The notes beneath the pieces are model-generated. The model saw only the letters and a list, made by a program, of their open reading frames with translations. It was not told the DNA's origin and ran no database searches. A stretch of 64,000 nt of DNA, taken from positions 269,501 to 333,500 of the forward strand of contig NZ_CP029797.1 in the NCBI RefSeq assembly GCF_003268595.1, written 5' to 3'. The translations under genes were made by a program, and so were the position numbers. This document shows positions 44,981 to 53,865 of this stretch, in pieces. This DNA is from Paraliobacillus zengyii (lineage in GTDB: Bacteria > Bacillota > Bacilli > Bacillales > Amphibacillaceae). Every line of letters begins with the position of its first letter. Position 1 is the first letter of the stretch.

Positions 44981-46093
44981 TTACTTAATTGCACCGCTAA
45001 CAGGATAATCATCTATATTAATTTCCATTTCTTCGCCTAAAACTAACTTAGCTAATTGCTGGCCTAGAAAAGGTCCGGTTGTTAACCCAGAAGAACCAAG
45101 CCCATTCGCAATATAAATATTTTCAAAATTAGGTAACGAACCAACAACAGGTAGATAACCAGGTGTGCTTGGTCTAAAACCAACCCGTGTTTCTAAGACT
45201 GAACTTTGTGCTAGACCAGGTGCGATACGAAGTGCCTTGTCGATGATTTCTTGCATACCGATTGGGGTGATATCGTTATTAAAACCAAGTCCATTTTCAT
45301 GTGTTGCGCCCGCAATAACGCGTTGATCATCATAAGCTACTAAATAATGATCACTTGGTGGCATAACAACAGGCCAGTTACTTGTATTTGCTTCGGGTAA
45401 ATGTAAATGCATAATTTGCGCTTTTTGAGACTCGACTAAAAATTCAATATCAAGTGGACGGAGCATTTCATTTGTCCAAACACCTGCAGTGATAATAATT
45501 TTATCTGCACAAAATGCTTTTTCTTTTACTCCTACTGTTACCTCATTATTATTTACGTTTAGATGAGCTTCTTCTGCAATGAATTTCGCACCATGTCTAA
45601 TGGCGGCGTTCAGAAGTGCGTCTCGCATTTTCTGTCCATTAACACGAGCTGCACCACTTACATGAATGGAACCAAATTCCTTGGCTAACGGAGGGAACAA
45701 AGCTTTTGTTTCTTCGGGAGATAGTTTTTTGACTTCACCAATTTCTGGAGCATCAACACGCCTTGCTAATGCACGTTCTAAAATTGCCTCTAGTTTATCA
45801 GGTTCTTGACGAATGCATATCGCTCCAACTTTTTTATAACCTGTGTCGGTTTCGCCGTCATCTTGTAATTTATTAAGAAGTTTAGGATAATAACGAGCAC
45901 CACCTTTTGCCAATGCATACCATGCCTTATTTCTGCGTTGTGAAAGCCAAGGGCAAACGATTCCTGCAGCAGCTTCAGTTGCTTGACCAAGATGTTTTTT
46001 ATCAATAATGGTTACATTTTCTCCGTGCTTTGCTAAATGATAGGCAGTAGACGCACCCAAAATTCCAGCACCTATTACAATATATGTTGACAA
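44981..46093 (-). CDS. FAD-dependent amino-acid oxidase/dehydrogenase (DadA/DAO family)
   Basis: 370 residues. FAD motif YIVIGAGILGASTAYHLAKHG at the N-terminus, then ATEAAAGIVCPWLSQRRNKAW, and C-terminal GFRPSTPGYLPVVGSLPNFE and IANGLGSSGLTTGPFLGQQLA, as in glycine oxidase and D-amino-acid dehydrogenases; closest pattern is B. subtilis YurR. Oxidatively deaminates an amine or D-amino acid; substrate unknown. TTG start at 46093 with GGAG 9 nt upstream. Divergent from the ABC importer genes. Confidence 0.83.
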   Translation of the reverse strand: MSTYIVIGAGILGASTAYHLAKHGENVTIIDKKHLGQATEAAAGIVCPWLSQRRNKAWYALAKGGARYYPKLLNKLQDDGETDTGYKKVGAICIRQEPDKLEAILERALARRVDAPEIGEVKKLSPEETKALFPPLAKEFGSIHVSGAARVNGQKMRDALLNAAIRHGAKFIAEEAHLNVNNNEVTVGVKEKAFCADKIIITAGVWTNEMLRPLDIEFLVESQKAQIMHLHLPEANTSNWPVVMPPSDHYLVAYDDQRVIAGATHENGLGFNNDITPIGMQEIIDKALRIAPGLAQSSVLETRVGFRPSTPGYLPVVGSLPNFENIYIANGLGSSGLTTGPFLGQQLAKLVLGEEMEINIDDYPVSGAIK

Positions 46094-46267
46094 TATAGCC
46101 TACTCCTTTTTAAACAGTATTATTATGTCATTATTTTGCTAGATATAAATAAAAATAGCAAGTAAACCAATCAATCAAATTTTACAATATTCATAATTAA
46201 AATCATAATTCTAGAAGCGGTAGATAACTTTCTGAATAAACATGTATTCTCATCTATAATTATGTGA

Positions 46268-46296
46268 TATAATAATCCGCATAAATTCAGAAAATT
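46268..46296 (+). promoter_or_regulatory. -10 element and CodY-like box of the ABC importer operon
   Basis: TATAAT at 46268-46273 (no clear -35) is followed at 46282-46296 by TAAATTCAGAAAATT, which matches the CodY consensus at 12 of 15 positions including the whole right half. It would overlap the transcription start. Confidence 0.5.
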
Positions 46297-46334
46297 GAAA
46301 TCAGTACAGATAGATTAATAAGGGGGCATAATAC

Positions 46335-47342
46335 ATGCATAAAAAGTTTTGGATTAGTTTAGTAGCAATTATAAGTATTATAGTTTTAGCGGCATGTGGT
46401 AATAACGATAGCGAAGATACAGATTCTGGTTCTGATGATGGCTCGGAAACATATACAATTGGAGCATCACAATTTGTCGAGCACCCCTCTTTAGATGCTG
46501 CATATGAAGGGTTTAAAGAAGCGATTGCAGATGCAGGATTAGATGTAGAGTATGACTTACAAAGCGCACAAGCAGATCAAAATAACACAAGCACAATTGC
46601 TCAAGGATTTGTTGCAGATAATGTGGATCTGATTTTTGCTAATGCTACGCCAAGTGCACAAGCGGCATTACAAGCAACTAAAGATATTCCGATCCTGTTT
46701 ACTTCAGTGACAGATGCAGTTGAAGCTGGTTTGGTAGAAAGTATGGATCAACCAGGTGAAAATATTACTGGTGTTATGGATTTACATCCTGATGCAATTA
46801 GCAATACGATAGAATTTATTGCTACCTATTTTGAAGGATCAACAGTAGGTGTTGTGTATAACGCTGGAGAGCAAAACTCCGTGTCTCAAATTGATGCGGT
46901 TAAAGAAGCAATCGATGGAACGAGTCTTAGTTTAACAGAAAGAACTGTTTCTACTTCAGCTGAAGTACAACAGGCAGCTACTTCATTAGTAGGGGATGCA
47001 GATGTTATATATATTGTGACAGACAATACAGTTGTAAGTGCGTTAGAAGCGGTTGTTGGAGTGGCAAATGAACAAGATATTCCGTTAATTGTTGGTGAAC
47101 CAGATTCGCTGGAACGTGGTGGATTTGCAACATATGGAATCGATTACCACACAATTGGATACCGAACAGGTGAGATGGCAGTAGACATTTTAACTGGTGA
47201 GCAAACAACTGCAGATATACCAGTAGAGTATCCGTCTAGCATGCAATTATTTATTAATAAAGGTGCTGCAGAGGAACAGGGTATTGAGTGGAATGATGAT
47301 TGGGATGTAGATGCGGAATTTAAAGAGACTGTAGAAGAATAA
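46335..47342 (+). CDS. ABC transporter substrate-binding lipoprotein (TrpX type)
   Basis: 335 residues. Signal peptide ends in a lipobox VLAAC with Cys at about residue 21, then an acidic linker. The mature part (YTIGASQFVEHPSLDAAYEG onward; DLIFANATPSAQAALQA; GYRTGEMAVDILTG) is the ABC_sub_bind (PF04392) family, whose streptococcal member TrpX binds tryptophan. Ligand here is not proven; a hydrophobic amino acid is likely given the CodY-like site. GGGGG precedes the ATG. Confidence 0.88.
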   Translation: MHKKFWISLVAIISIIVLAACGNNDSEDTDSGSDDGSETYTIGASQFVEHPSLDAAYEGFKEAIADAGLDVEYDLQSAQADQNNTSTIAQGFVADNVDLIFANATPSAQAALQATKDIPILFTSVTDAVEAGLVESMDQPGENITGVMDLHPDAISNTIEFIATYFEGSTVGVVYNAGEQNSVSQIDAVKEAIDGTSLSLTERTVSTSAEVQQAATSLVGDADVIYIVTDNTVVSALEAVVGVANEQDIPLIVGEPDSLERGGFATYGIDYHTIGYRTGEMAVDILTGEQTTADIPVEYPSSMQLFINKGAAEEQGIEWNDDWDVDAEFKETVEE

Positions 47343-47371
47343 AAGGTTGTTAATAGAGAATATAAAAGATA

Positions 47372-47416
47372 AACCGACTCTTATCCTATTTTGTTTACTA
47401 GTCGGTTTTCTTTTTT
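47372..47416 (+). terminator. Intra-operon attenuating terminator
   Basis: AACCGACT and AGTCGGTT flank a 20-nt loop and are followed by TTCTTTTTT. Lying between binding protein and permease genes, it probably reduces expression of the membrane components relative to the binding protein. Confidence 0.75.
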
Positions 47417-47438
47417 AGTTAGATAGGAGCGTATTAAG

Positions 47439-48425
47439 ATGTTAATATCAATGTTTGGAGCGGTTGAATCAGGCGTTATTTATGCGATAATGGCTTTAGG
47501 TGTCTATTTATCATTTCGTATATTAGATTTCCCAGATTTAACAGTGGATGGTAGTTTCGTAACAGGTGCAGCAATTGCAGCAATTTCAATTGTAAATGGT
47601 GTACCAACAATTATAGCAACGCTTCTAGCAGTGTTAGCGGGTTTTATTGCTGGTAGTATTACAGGAATATTAAATACTAAAGGTAAAATCAATCCGCTTT
47701 TATCAGGTATCTTGATGATGATTGCATTATACTCGATTAATCTGCGTATCATGGGGCGACCTAATTTGCCACTATTAAATGAGCCAACTATATTTAAACA
47801 ATTACAAGAATTATGGGCATCAACAGGAATTGATCAAGCTTTAAATGCTTTTCTTACTTCAATAGGAGCAGAACGACTACCAACCACTTGGTCAATCGTT
47901 ATTATTATGGTTGTGGTTACAGCAATTATTAAACTTATAACAGATTATTTTTTAAAAACCGAAATTGGCTTAGCATTACGTGCTACCGGTGATAATGAAA
48001 AGATGATTCGCAGTTTTTCAGCAAATACAGATAACTTAACAATTGTAGGACTAGGAATTTCTAATGCATTAGTCGCTCTTTCTGGTGCATTGATTGCGCA
48101 ATATCAGGGATTTGCTGACGCTGGTATGGGAATTGGTATGATTGTTATCGGTTTAGCCTCTGTCATTATTGGTGAAGCTTTATTTGGGACAAAAACAATC
48201 ATGCGTACGACATTAGCTGTTATTGGTGGAGCAATTGTATATCGCATTGTTGTAACTTTTGCTCTCCGTTTAGATTTCTTAGACACTGGGGATATGAAGT
48301 TAATTACGTCACTTATGGTGATTATAGCATTAGTCGTTCCGAAGATAATTGATAGACAAAAAGAAGCTAATCGAAAGAAAAGAAAAAGGCAAGAATTACA
48401 GGCGCGTTTGAAAGGAGAGGTATAA
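47439..48425 (+). CDS. ABC transporter permease (TrpY type)
   Basis: 328 residues, eight or nine helices. Features of the branched-chain/PF02653 permease type: FRILDFPDLTVDGSFVTGAA near residue 30, LNTKGKINPLLSGILMMIALY and ALRATGDNEKMIRSF (cytoplasmic coupling loop), plus GEALFGTKTIMRT. It works with the upstream lipoprotein and downstream ATPase. AGATAGGAG precedes the ATG. Ends one base before the ATPase start. Confidence 0.9.
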   Translation: MLISMFGAVESGVIYAIMALGVYLSFRILDFPDLTVDGSFVTGAAIAAISIVNGVPTIIATLLAVLAGFIAGSITGILNTKGKINPLLSGILMMIALYSINLRIMGRPNLPLLNEPTIFKQLQELWASTGIDQALNAFLTSIGAERLPTTWSIVIIMVVVTAIIKLITDYFLKTEIGLALRATGDNEKMIRSFSANTDNLTIVGLGISNALVALSGALIAQYQGFADAGMGIGMIVIGLASVIIGEALFGTKTIMRTTLAVIGGAIVYRIVVTFALRLDFLDTGDMKLITSLMVIIALVVPKIIDRQKEANRKKRKRQELQARLKGEV

Positions 48426-48426
48426 T

Positions 48427-49221
48427 ATGTTAGATATAAAAGATATCTCATTAACCTTCAATGAGGCCACTCCAGATGAAAAAAAGGCATTGCAAGGTGT
48501 GAACTTAACATTAGAAAAAGGCGATTTCATTACAGTTATTGGTAGTAATGGAGCAGGGAAATCCACTTTAATGAATGTGATATCAGGAAGTTTGATACCA
48601 GATGTTGGGGACGTAAAGATTGATCAACATAATGTGACGATACTACCTGAATTTAAACGATCTCAATACATTGGACGTGTTTTTCAAGATCCAATGGCTG
48701 GAACGGCACCGGATATGACGATAGAGGAAAATTTAGCAATGGCTTATGCACGAAACAAAAAAAGAAAATTAAAACCAGGTGTATCCAAAAAACGTAAAGT
48801 GTTATTTCGTGAGTATTTAGAAACATTAAATATTGGTCTAGAAGATCGTCTAAATGCGAAAGTAGGTTTGTTGTCAGGTGGAGAAAGACAAGCGCTTTCC
48901 TTACTTATGGCAACTTTCACTGAGCCTAACATCTTACTATTAGATGAACATACGGCGGCGTTGGATCCTTCACGTGCGGAATTAATAACGAATTTAACAC
49001 ATGATGTTGTTGAAAAGTTTCATTTAACGACGTTAATGGTAACACATAATATGCAACAAGCATTAGATCTTGGTAATCGATTAATAATGATGGATAAAGG
49101 TCAGATTATTTTTGATGTAGCAGGAGAAGAAAAACAAAATTTAACAATTGAAAAACTATTACATGAATTTAAACGTATTCGTGGAACGCAGATGGACAAT
49201 GATCGGGCCATATTAGGATAG
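48427..49221 (+). CDS. ABC transporter ATP-binding protein (TrpZ type)
   Basis: 264 residues. Walker A GSNGAGKST near residue 40, signature LSGGERQALSL near 158, Walker B NILLLDEHTAALDP near 176 (His instead of Pro after DE, as is common in this subgroup), switch His in MVTHNMQQALDLG. AAAGGAGAGGT precedes the ATG. Completes the three-gene importer. Confidence 0.9.
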   Translation: MLDIKDISLTFNEATPDEKKALQGVNLTLEKGDFITVIGSNGAGKSTLMNVISGSLIPDVGDVKIDQHNVTILPEFKRSQYIGRVFQDPMAGTAPDMTIEENLAMAYARNKKRKLKPGVSKKRKVLFREYLETLNIGLEDRLNAKVGLLSGGERQALSLLMATFTEPNILLLDEHTAALDPSRAELITNLTHDVVEKFHLTTLMVTHNMQQALDLGNRLIMMDKGQIIFDVAGEEKQNLTIEKLLHEFKRIRGTQMDNDRAILG

Positions 49222-49233
49222 GAAAGAACAAGG

Positions 49234-49264
49234 AAGTGCGCTAGTTTAAGCTAGTGCACTTTTT
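49234..49264 (+). terminator. Terminator of the TrpXYZ-like operon
   Basis: AAGTGCGCTAG pairs with CTAGTGCACTT (one wobble) followed by TTTT. Confidence 0.88.
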
Positions 49265-49368
49265 AAATTGTACTAATCCTTGAAAACAGAACTAAAAGTG
49301 TTATAATTATAAAACACAAATGAAGTCTGACTTTTCTAAATTGTTTAATAAATGAAGGTGGGAGAGCA

Positions 49369-50562
49369 ATGATGAAATATGGTTTTTCACATCGTGTACG
49401 TTATTTAAGGTCTTCAGCAGTTCGTGATATTCTGAAAGTCGTAAATAAAGGGGATGTGATTTCTTTTGCAGGGGGATTACCAGATGAAGGTTTATTTCCA
49501 GTCGAGGCGATGCAACAAGCTTTTACTAAGGCGCTAACATCGGGTAATAAAGCACTACAATATGGTGAAACAGAAGGGCTATTAGCATTAAGAGAAAGGT
49601 TAGTAGAAAGAATGAAGTGTAAAGGTATATCGCGACGACCAGAGGATATTTTGGTTACGTCTGGTTCACAACAAGCAATTGATCTGTTTGCTCGTATTAT
49701 GTTTAATCCAGGTGATATAGTTCTAACGGAAAATCCGACATACTTAGCTGCTTTGCAAGTATTCTCTTCTTATGAAACAAATGTTGTAGCAGTTGATTCA
49801 GATCATGATGGTATGCTCGAAACAGACTTAGAGGAAAAGATTAAAACGCTAAAACCTAAATGTATTTATGTTGTGCCAACTTATTCAAATCCAGGTGGAA
49901 AAGTATGGTCGTTAGATCGACGAAAAAAATTATTGAGTCTAGCTAAAAAGTACCATGTTGTTATTTTAGAGGATGATCCTTATGGTGATATTCAATTCGA
50001 AAAGAAAGAAACACCGCCATCTTTAGCTTCAATGGATCAAAATAAGTATGTACTTTATACAAGTACAATTTCTAAAACCGTTGCACCAGCACTTAGGATT
50101 GGTTGGATTGTTGGGCCTCATCAAATCATACGGCTAATGGCACAAGCTAAACAAGCAACCGATCTTCACACAAATTCTATTAGTCAACATGCACTTGTTC
50201 ATTTGATAGATGATTTTGATATTGATGGACATATTCAACGGATAAGAGATACCTACTATGAACGGATGCTTATCATGAAGAATTTACTTGATCAAGTAGA
50301 ATTAGAAGGAATGTCTTATACAGAGCCTAAAGGTGGCATGTTTATGTGGGTAAATATGCCGAAACATATTAATACAACAAAGTTATTAGAAACGGCTGTC
50401 AGTAAAGGGGTTGCATTTGTACCCGGTGCACCGTTCTACGTTTCAAATCCAGAAGAAAATACAATGCGTTTAAATTTTACGAATGCCAATCCAGAAAGTA
50501 TTAAGATAGGAATGGAAAGACTAGTTTCAGTAATCGAAGAGACAAAACTTCAGCTCACCTAA
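49369..50562 (+). CDS. PLP-dependent aminotransferase, class I/II (2-aminoadipate/LysN-like)
   Basis: 397 residues, fold type I. SFAGGLPDEGLFPVEAM and LQYGETEGLLALRERL at the N-terminus, VTSGSQQAIDLFARI, YVVPTYSNPGG, ILEDDPYGDIQFE with the Asp that contacts PLP, and the Schiff-base Lys in TSTISKTVAPALRIGWI; Arg for the substrate carboxylate in TMRLNFTNA. Without an N-terminal GntR domain, so an enzyme and not a MocR regulator. Likely acts on aromatic, branched or 2-aminoadipate-type substrates; not decided. GGTGGGAGAG precedes the ATG pair at 49369/49372. Confidence 0.88.
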   Translation: MMKYGFSHRVRYLRSSAVRDILKVVNKGDVISFAGGLPDEGLFPVEAMQQAFTKALTSGNKALQYGETEGLLALRERLVERMKCKGISRRPEDILVTSGSQQAIDLFARIMFNPGDIVLTENPTYLAALQVFSSYETNVVAVDSDHDGMLETDLEEKIKTLKPKCIYVVPTYSNPGGKVWSLDRRKKLLSLAKKYHVVILEDDPYGDIQFEKKETPPSLASMDQNKYVLYTSTISKTVAPALRIGWIVGPHQIIRLMAQAKQATDLHTNSISQHALVHLIDDFDIDGHIQRIRDTYYERMLIMKNLLDQVELEGMSYTEPKGGMFMWVNMPKHINTTKLLETAVSKGVAFVPGAPFYVSNPEENTMRLNFTNANPESIKIGMERLVSVIEETKLQLT

Positions 50563-50564
50563 AA

Positions 50565-50600
50565 AAGAAGCCGGCTATGTGTAAAAGCTGGCTTCTTTTA
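50565..50600. terminator. Bidirectional terminator
   Basis: AAGAAGCCGGCT pairs with AGCTGGCTTCTT, with A and T tracts outside; lies between convergent aminotransferase and yueI-like genes. Confidence 0.88.
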
Positions 50601-51032
50601 TTGATTATATCCAAAAAGTCGTTTCCAGAAGGACGGCTTTTTCTTTTGCTCTGATTCTAATTCTTCTTCCTCTTGTAAATAAATATCTTCTTTATCAATA
50701 GCGTAATCATACGTCAATACAAGACCGAAATCCGATTCAGCATCTCTATTATTAACAGTGGTATAGAGGACTTTATGTTTTGTTGCTAATTGGCGATAAG
50801 GCTTAAAAAACCCAAATGAAATATTTCCGTTCAACAAAATAGTAGTCGTAGGGTTTTCTTTTATCAGTTGTTCTAATTCTTTTATTCCTTTAGCTTTCAT
50901 TACTTGCCCTTTTGTAAGTACGAAAACAACTCTTTCACGAAGTGTACCTAAAAAAACCTTTCGTTCAGCAGGGTTAATCTCTTTCGCACCGTAGATACCG
51001 TCTTGCAAATAATCTTCTACATCTTTTTTCAA
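50598..51032 (-). CDS. YueI-like protein (DUF1694)
   Basis: About 144 residues. The KKDVEDYLQDGIYGAKEINP start, RKVFLGTLRERVVFVLTKGQ, and YRQLATKHKVLYTTVNNRDAES are typical of YueI/DUF1694; the C-terminus is a charged tail ending in KPSFWKRLFG. Ribosomal L7Ae/eS-like fold is proposed for this family, function unknown. Start TTG 51032 has AAGGAG 9 nt upstream; the longer frame to 51104 includes the SD and is rejected. Confidence 0.85.
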   Translation of the reverse strand: MKKDVEDYLQDGIYGAKEINPAERKVFLGTLRERVVFVLTKGQVMKAKGIKELEQLIKENPTTTILLNGNISFGFFKPYRQLATKHKVLYTTVNNRDAESDFGLVLTYDYAIDKEDIYLQEEEELESEQKKKPSFWKRLFGYNQ

Positions 51033-51113
51033 AATTGCACACTCCTTTGGAAAGTAATCAAGCCTTATTATATATGATTTATGTTTCTTTGTAATCTTAT
51101 ACAACTAATTAAA

Positions 51114-51139
51114 TGAAAAAAACCCCCGTAATGGAGGTT
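51114..51139 (-). terminator. Terminator of ectABC
   Basis: On the minus strand AACCTCC pairs with GGGGGTT (one wobble) and is followed by T7. Confidence 0.8.
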
Positions 51140-51147
51140 CTTTCTAA

Positions 51148-51534
51148 TTAATCTTCGTCTACTGGATAGACGCCGTTCTCATCATGTACTTCATTACCTG
51201 AAAGGGCAGGATTGAAAACACAAACCATTCGCATATCAGTTTTTGCACGTAAAAGGTGTTCGTCGTTTTTATCTAGTGCATAAAGTTGATCTTTTTTAAT
51301 AGGCCACACTTTGTTGTCACTAATTGTTACAACTTCTCCTTCTCCTTCTATACAGTAAACAGACTCTAGATGATTTTGATACCAAATATGCGTTTCTGTA
51401 CCAGCTTTAATAATGGTGTCATTTACGGAATAACCCATTCCATCACTTTTATTAATTAAACGACGACTAATCCAATTGCCACCGTCTACTTCATGTTTTG
51501 TGCCTAATACTTCTTCTAAAGATACAACTTTCAT
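51148..51534 (-). CDS. ectC: L-ectoine synthase
   Basis: 128 residues, standard EctC length. Cyclises N-gamma-acetyl-diaminobutyrate to ectoine, a compatible solute. Motifs: [12 protein letters not shown] start, [10 protein letters not shown], the cupin segments [20 protein letters not shown] with iron-ligand residues, and [15 protein letters not shown] with the ligand His; C-terminal [22 protein letters not shown] precedes the ATG. Third gene of the operon, 30 bp after ectB; no ectD hydroxylase is in the window. Confidence 0.97.
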   Translation of the reverse strand: MKVVSLEEVLGTKHEVDGGNWISRRLINKSDGMGYSVNDTIIKAGTETHIWYQNHLESVYCIEGEGEVVTISDNKVWPIKKDQLYALDKNDEHLLRAKTDMRMVCVFNPALSGNEVHDENGVYPVDED

Positions 51535-51564
51535 AAAAAAATTCCTCCTGTTGATTATCCTAGT

Positions 51565-52836
51565 CTAATTAGTAACTGGTTTTTTTACGACTGATTTAAT
51601 ACTTGCTTCAAGTATTTCTAAGCCTTTATTTAATCCCTCATCATCAATGTTTAAGGCAGGGAATAATTTAAATACTTCATCATTTGGGCCAGATGTTTCC
51701 ATTATAAGACCAAGTTCGAATGCTTTTGCAGCAATCTTATTAGAAAGACCTTCAACTTCTGAAGCAACACCAACCATAAAGCCACGACCACGTACTTCAC
51801 CTTTAAGTTCCGGATATTTTTCGACCATTGTTTCTAAGAAATCAATGATTGTCTGTGATTTTACTTTTACATTATTCTCTAGTGCATCGTCTCTCCAGTA
51901 ATCAAGTGCGGCAGTTGCAGTAACAAATGCATGATTATTACCACGGAATGTTCCATTATGCTCACCTGGTGCAAACTTATCTATCTCTGGTTGAACTAAT
52001 GTCACTGCGAATGGTAAACCATAACCGCTAAGTGATTTAGATAGACAAACGATATCTGGTTTAATGCCTGCTGGTTCAAAACTAAAGAACGTACCAGTGC
52101 GACCGACACCTGCTTGGACATCATCAACAATTAGCAAAATGCCCCAACGCTTACATACTGTTTCTATTTTCTTCAACCATTCAAAGCTTGCAGCGTTAAT
52201 GCCACCTTCACCTTGAACAGTTTCTAAAATAATAGCCGCTGGAATCGCAACGCCACTACCACTATCTTCTAAAAAGCGTTCTAGATATTCAATTGAATGA
52301 TCATCATCGACATAATTATCATAAGGCATTGTTACAACATTTTGTAATGGGATACCAGCTCCCTTACGCTTCATGGAGTTACCGGTCACAGATAATGATC
52401 CAATTGTCATACCGTGAAAACCATTCGTGAAACTAATAATATCTGTTCTACCTGTTACTTTACGCGCTAATTTTAATGCGCTCTCTACTGTGTTTGTACC
52501 AGTTGGTCCAGGGAACATAATTTTATAATCAAGATCACGTGGTTTTAAAATAACATCACGGAAAGTTTCTAAAAAATCTACTTTTGCTGTAGAAGCCATA
52601 TCAAGTGAGTGTGTAATTCCATCACTCTCTATATATTCTATTAGTTTTTTCTTCATTTTATCGTTATTATGACCATAGTTAAGAGCACCGGCACCAGAGA
52701 AGAAATCAATGTACTCTTTCCCTTGTTTATCCCACATTTTGTATCCTTTTGTCTTGGTGAAAATGGTTGGAAAACTTCGCACATAACTACGTACCTCAGA
52801 TTCTAAATCATCAAAAATTTTCATATCTTCACTCAC
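51565..52836 (-). CDS. ectB: L-2,4-diaminobutyrate--2-oxoglutarate aminotransferase
   Basis: 423 residues. Converts aspartate-semialdehyde to 2,4-diaminobutyrate with glutamate, first step of ectoine synthesis. Class III aminotransferase motifs: [65 protein letters not shown] with PLP-stacking Asp, and the Schiff-base Lys in [17 protein letters not shown] start at 52836 with AAGGAGG 7 nt upstream. Second in ectABC, 56 bp after ectA. Confidence 0.97.
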   Translation of the reverse strand: MSEDMKIFDDLESEVRSYVRSFPTIFTKTKGYKMWDKQGKEYIDFFSGAGALNYGHNNDKMKKKLIEYIESDGITHSLDMASTAKVDFLETFRDVILKPRDLDYKIMFPGPTGTNTVESALKLARKVTGRTDIISFTNGFHGMTIGSLSVTGNSMKRKGAGIPLQNVVTMPYDNYVDDDHSIEYLERFLEDSGSGVAIPAAIILETVQGEGGINAASFEWLKKIETVCKRWGILLIVDDVQAGVGRTGTFFSFEPAGIKPDIVCLSKSLSGYGLPFAVTLVQPEIDKFAPGEHNGTFRGNNHAFVTATAALDYWRDDALENNVKVKSQTIIDFLETMVEKYPELKGEVRGRGFMVGVASEVEGLSNKIAAKAFELGLIMETSGPNDEVFKLFPALNIDDEGLNKGLEILEASIKSVVKKPVTN

Positions 52837-52892
52837 AGATTTGCCTCCTTGTATTTGCTATCCTAAAAGTATTTTCTAAATATTTAATCTAT

Positions 52893-53405
52893 TTAAGTTT
52901 CTATTGGACCTACTCGGAAGTTTAGTTCTTCCTCATGCGAGTCATTTGGAAATAGTTCTTGTTTAAAAAACTCACTTACTTCACACTTTGTATTATACTG
53001 GCGAGCTAATTTTTTAAATAATGCTTGTGATGCTTTGTTTGATGGGGTTACAGTTGCTTCAACAAAACGGACTTCTTTACATGCGTCTCGTTTAAATAAT
53101 TCATTTAATAATTTAGATGCAACTCCCTTACCTCTTTGAGATGAATCCACACCTACTTGCCATATGAATACAACATCTGATCTTTCTGGGGGTATAAATG
53201 CAGTAACGAATCCCACTAGTTTATCAGCTTCTTTTGCAACAACACATGTTTCAGCAAAATACTCACACATCATTATATATTTGTAAGCAGAATTTTGATC
53301 TAAAGTTGATTGATTGACTAACTCCCACATCGCTGCGCCGTCTTCCACTGTTGGTTTTTCTAACCTAATAATATCATTTGGAGCAGTTGTGATTTGACTG
53401 TTAAT
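52893..53405 (-). CDS. ectA: L-2,4-diaminobutyrate acetyltransferase, non-standard start
   Basis: About 170 residues, normal for EctA. Acetylates diaminobutyrate with acetyl-CoA, second step of ectoine synthesis. GNAT fold: IRLEKPTVEDGAAMWELVNQ near the start, FIWQVGVDSSQRGKGVASKLL with the acetyl-CoA RGKGVA loop, VRFVEATVTPSNKASQALFKK. No ATG, GTG or TTG lies at the right place: after GAAAGGGG come ATC (53408) and ATT (53405) in frame, 6 and 9 nt away. The only upstream TTG (53492) is the -35 box of the promoter. ATT at 53405 is proposed; a sequence error is the alternative. Confidence 0.9.
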   Translation of the reverse strand: MNSQITTAPNDIIRLEKPTVEDGAAMWELVNQSTLDQNSAYKYIMMCEYFAETCVVAKEADKLVGFVTAFIPPERSDVVFIWQVGVDSSQRGKGVASKLLNELFKRDACKEVRFVEATVTPSNKASQALFKKLARQYNTKCEVSEFFKQELFPNDSHEEELNFRVGPIET

Positions 53406-53463
53406 GATAACTAACCCCTTTCTTAATTCAAATTGAATTCTAGCCGTATCGTGTCCATATATT

Positions 53464-53492
53464 ATATTAAGGGCAAATAGAAGTAATGGCAA
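53464..53492 (-). promoter_or_regulatory. Promoter of ectABC
   Basis: On the minus strand TTGCCA (53492-53487), 17-bp spacer, TAATAT (53469-53464), about 60 bp before the ectA start. It fits the housekeeping sigma consensus; a sigma-B pattern was not seen. Confidence 0.7.
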
Positions 53493-53503
53493 ATAAGGTA
53501 TAG

Positions 53504-53527
53504 CGTGATTAATTGGCTCTAATCACG
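53504..53527. promoter_or_regulatory. Inverted repeat just upstream of the ect promoter
   Basis: CGTGATTA and TAATCACG are perfect 8-bp arms with an 8-bp spacer, ending 12 bp upstream of the -35. A candidate binding site for an osmotic regulator; the protein is unknown. Confidence 0.5.
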
Positions 53528-53577
53528 ATTACAGTTGATTAGATGTATGAGAGTTGCTTAACTTTAAGAATGCTACC

Positions 53578-53602
53578 GAATTGTTAGTAATTCTAACAAT
53601 TC
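53578..53602. promoter_or_regulatory. Perfect 10-5-10 dyad between ectA and the YfhD-like gene
   Basis: GAATTGTTAG, TAATT, CTAACAATTC. No T-tract follows on either strand, so it looks like a repressor site (MarR-like length) and not a terminator. Confidence 0.5.
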
Positions 53603-53627
53603 GACCATATTTGCTATTATTTACCTA

Positions 53628-53661
53628 AAAGAAAAACAAGCGCTAGGCTTTCTAGCGCTTG
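53628..53661 (-). terminator. Terminator overlapping the end of the YfhD-like gene
   Basis: CAAGCGCTAG and CTAGCGCTTG form the stem; on the minus strand TTTTTC follows. The stop codon lies inside the stem. Confidence 0.8.
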
Positions 53662-53798
53662 TTTTTCTTTTTCTCAGCACGTTCGTCTGCTTCTTGCATC
53701 CGATTCATTGCTTCCATATCGTCTTTATCAGCTAGTTCTCTTGAAAATTCTACATCTTCATTTTTGGCAATGTTGTTTGTGTTCGTTTTTTTATTCAC
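53652..53798 (-). CDS. Small YfhD-like acidic/basic protein, 48 residues
   Basis: Starts at GTG 53798 with AAAGGA about 9 nt upstream. Sequence runs from a polar KKTNTNNIAKN head to DVEFSRELADKDDMEAMNRM and ends with a lysine-rich tail. The DVEFxxELADxxDxEAxxR pattern is typical of the YfhD family of small Bacillaceae proteins of unknown function, often sporulation-associated. Own terminator follows. Confidence 0.65.
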   Translation of the reverse strand: MNKKTNTNNIAKNEDVEFSRELADKDDMEAMNRMQEADERAEKKKNKR

Positions 53799-53865
53799 TT
53801 CGTATGTTCCTTTCTTACTTCAAGTTCATTTTAGTTTGAGAAAAAAAACGGATAAATATGCATGT

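Noticed and set aside
49320..49345. CodY-like sequence upstream of the aminotransferase
   Set aside because: Only the left half matches the consensus.
53406..53492. ectA starting at TTG 53492
   Set aside because: That TTG is the -35 hexamer of the likely promoter, and the extra residues do not look like an EctA N-terminus; no SD precedes it.
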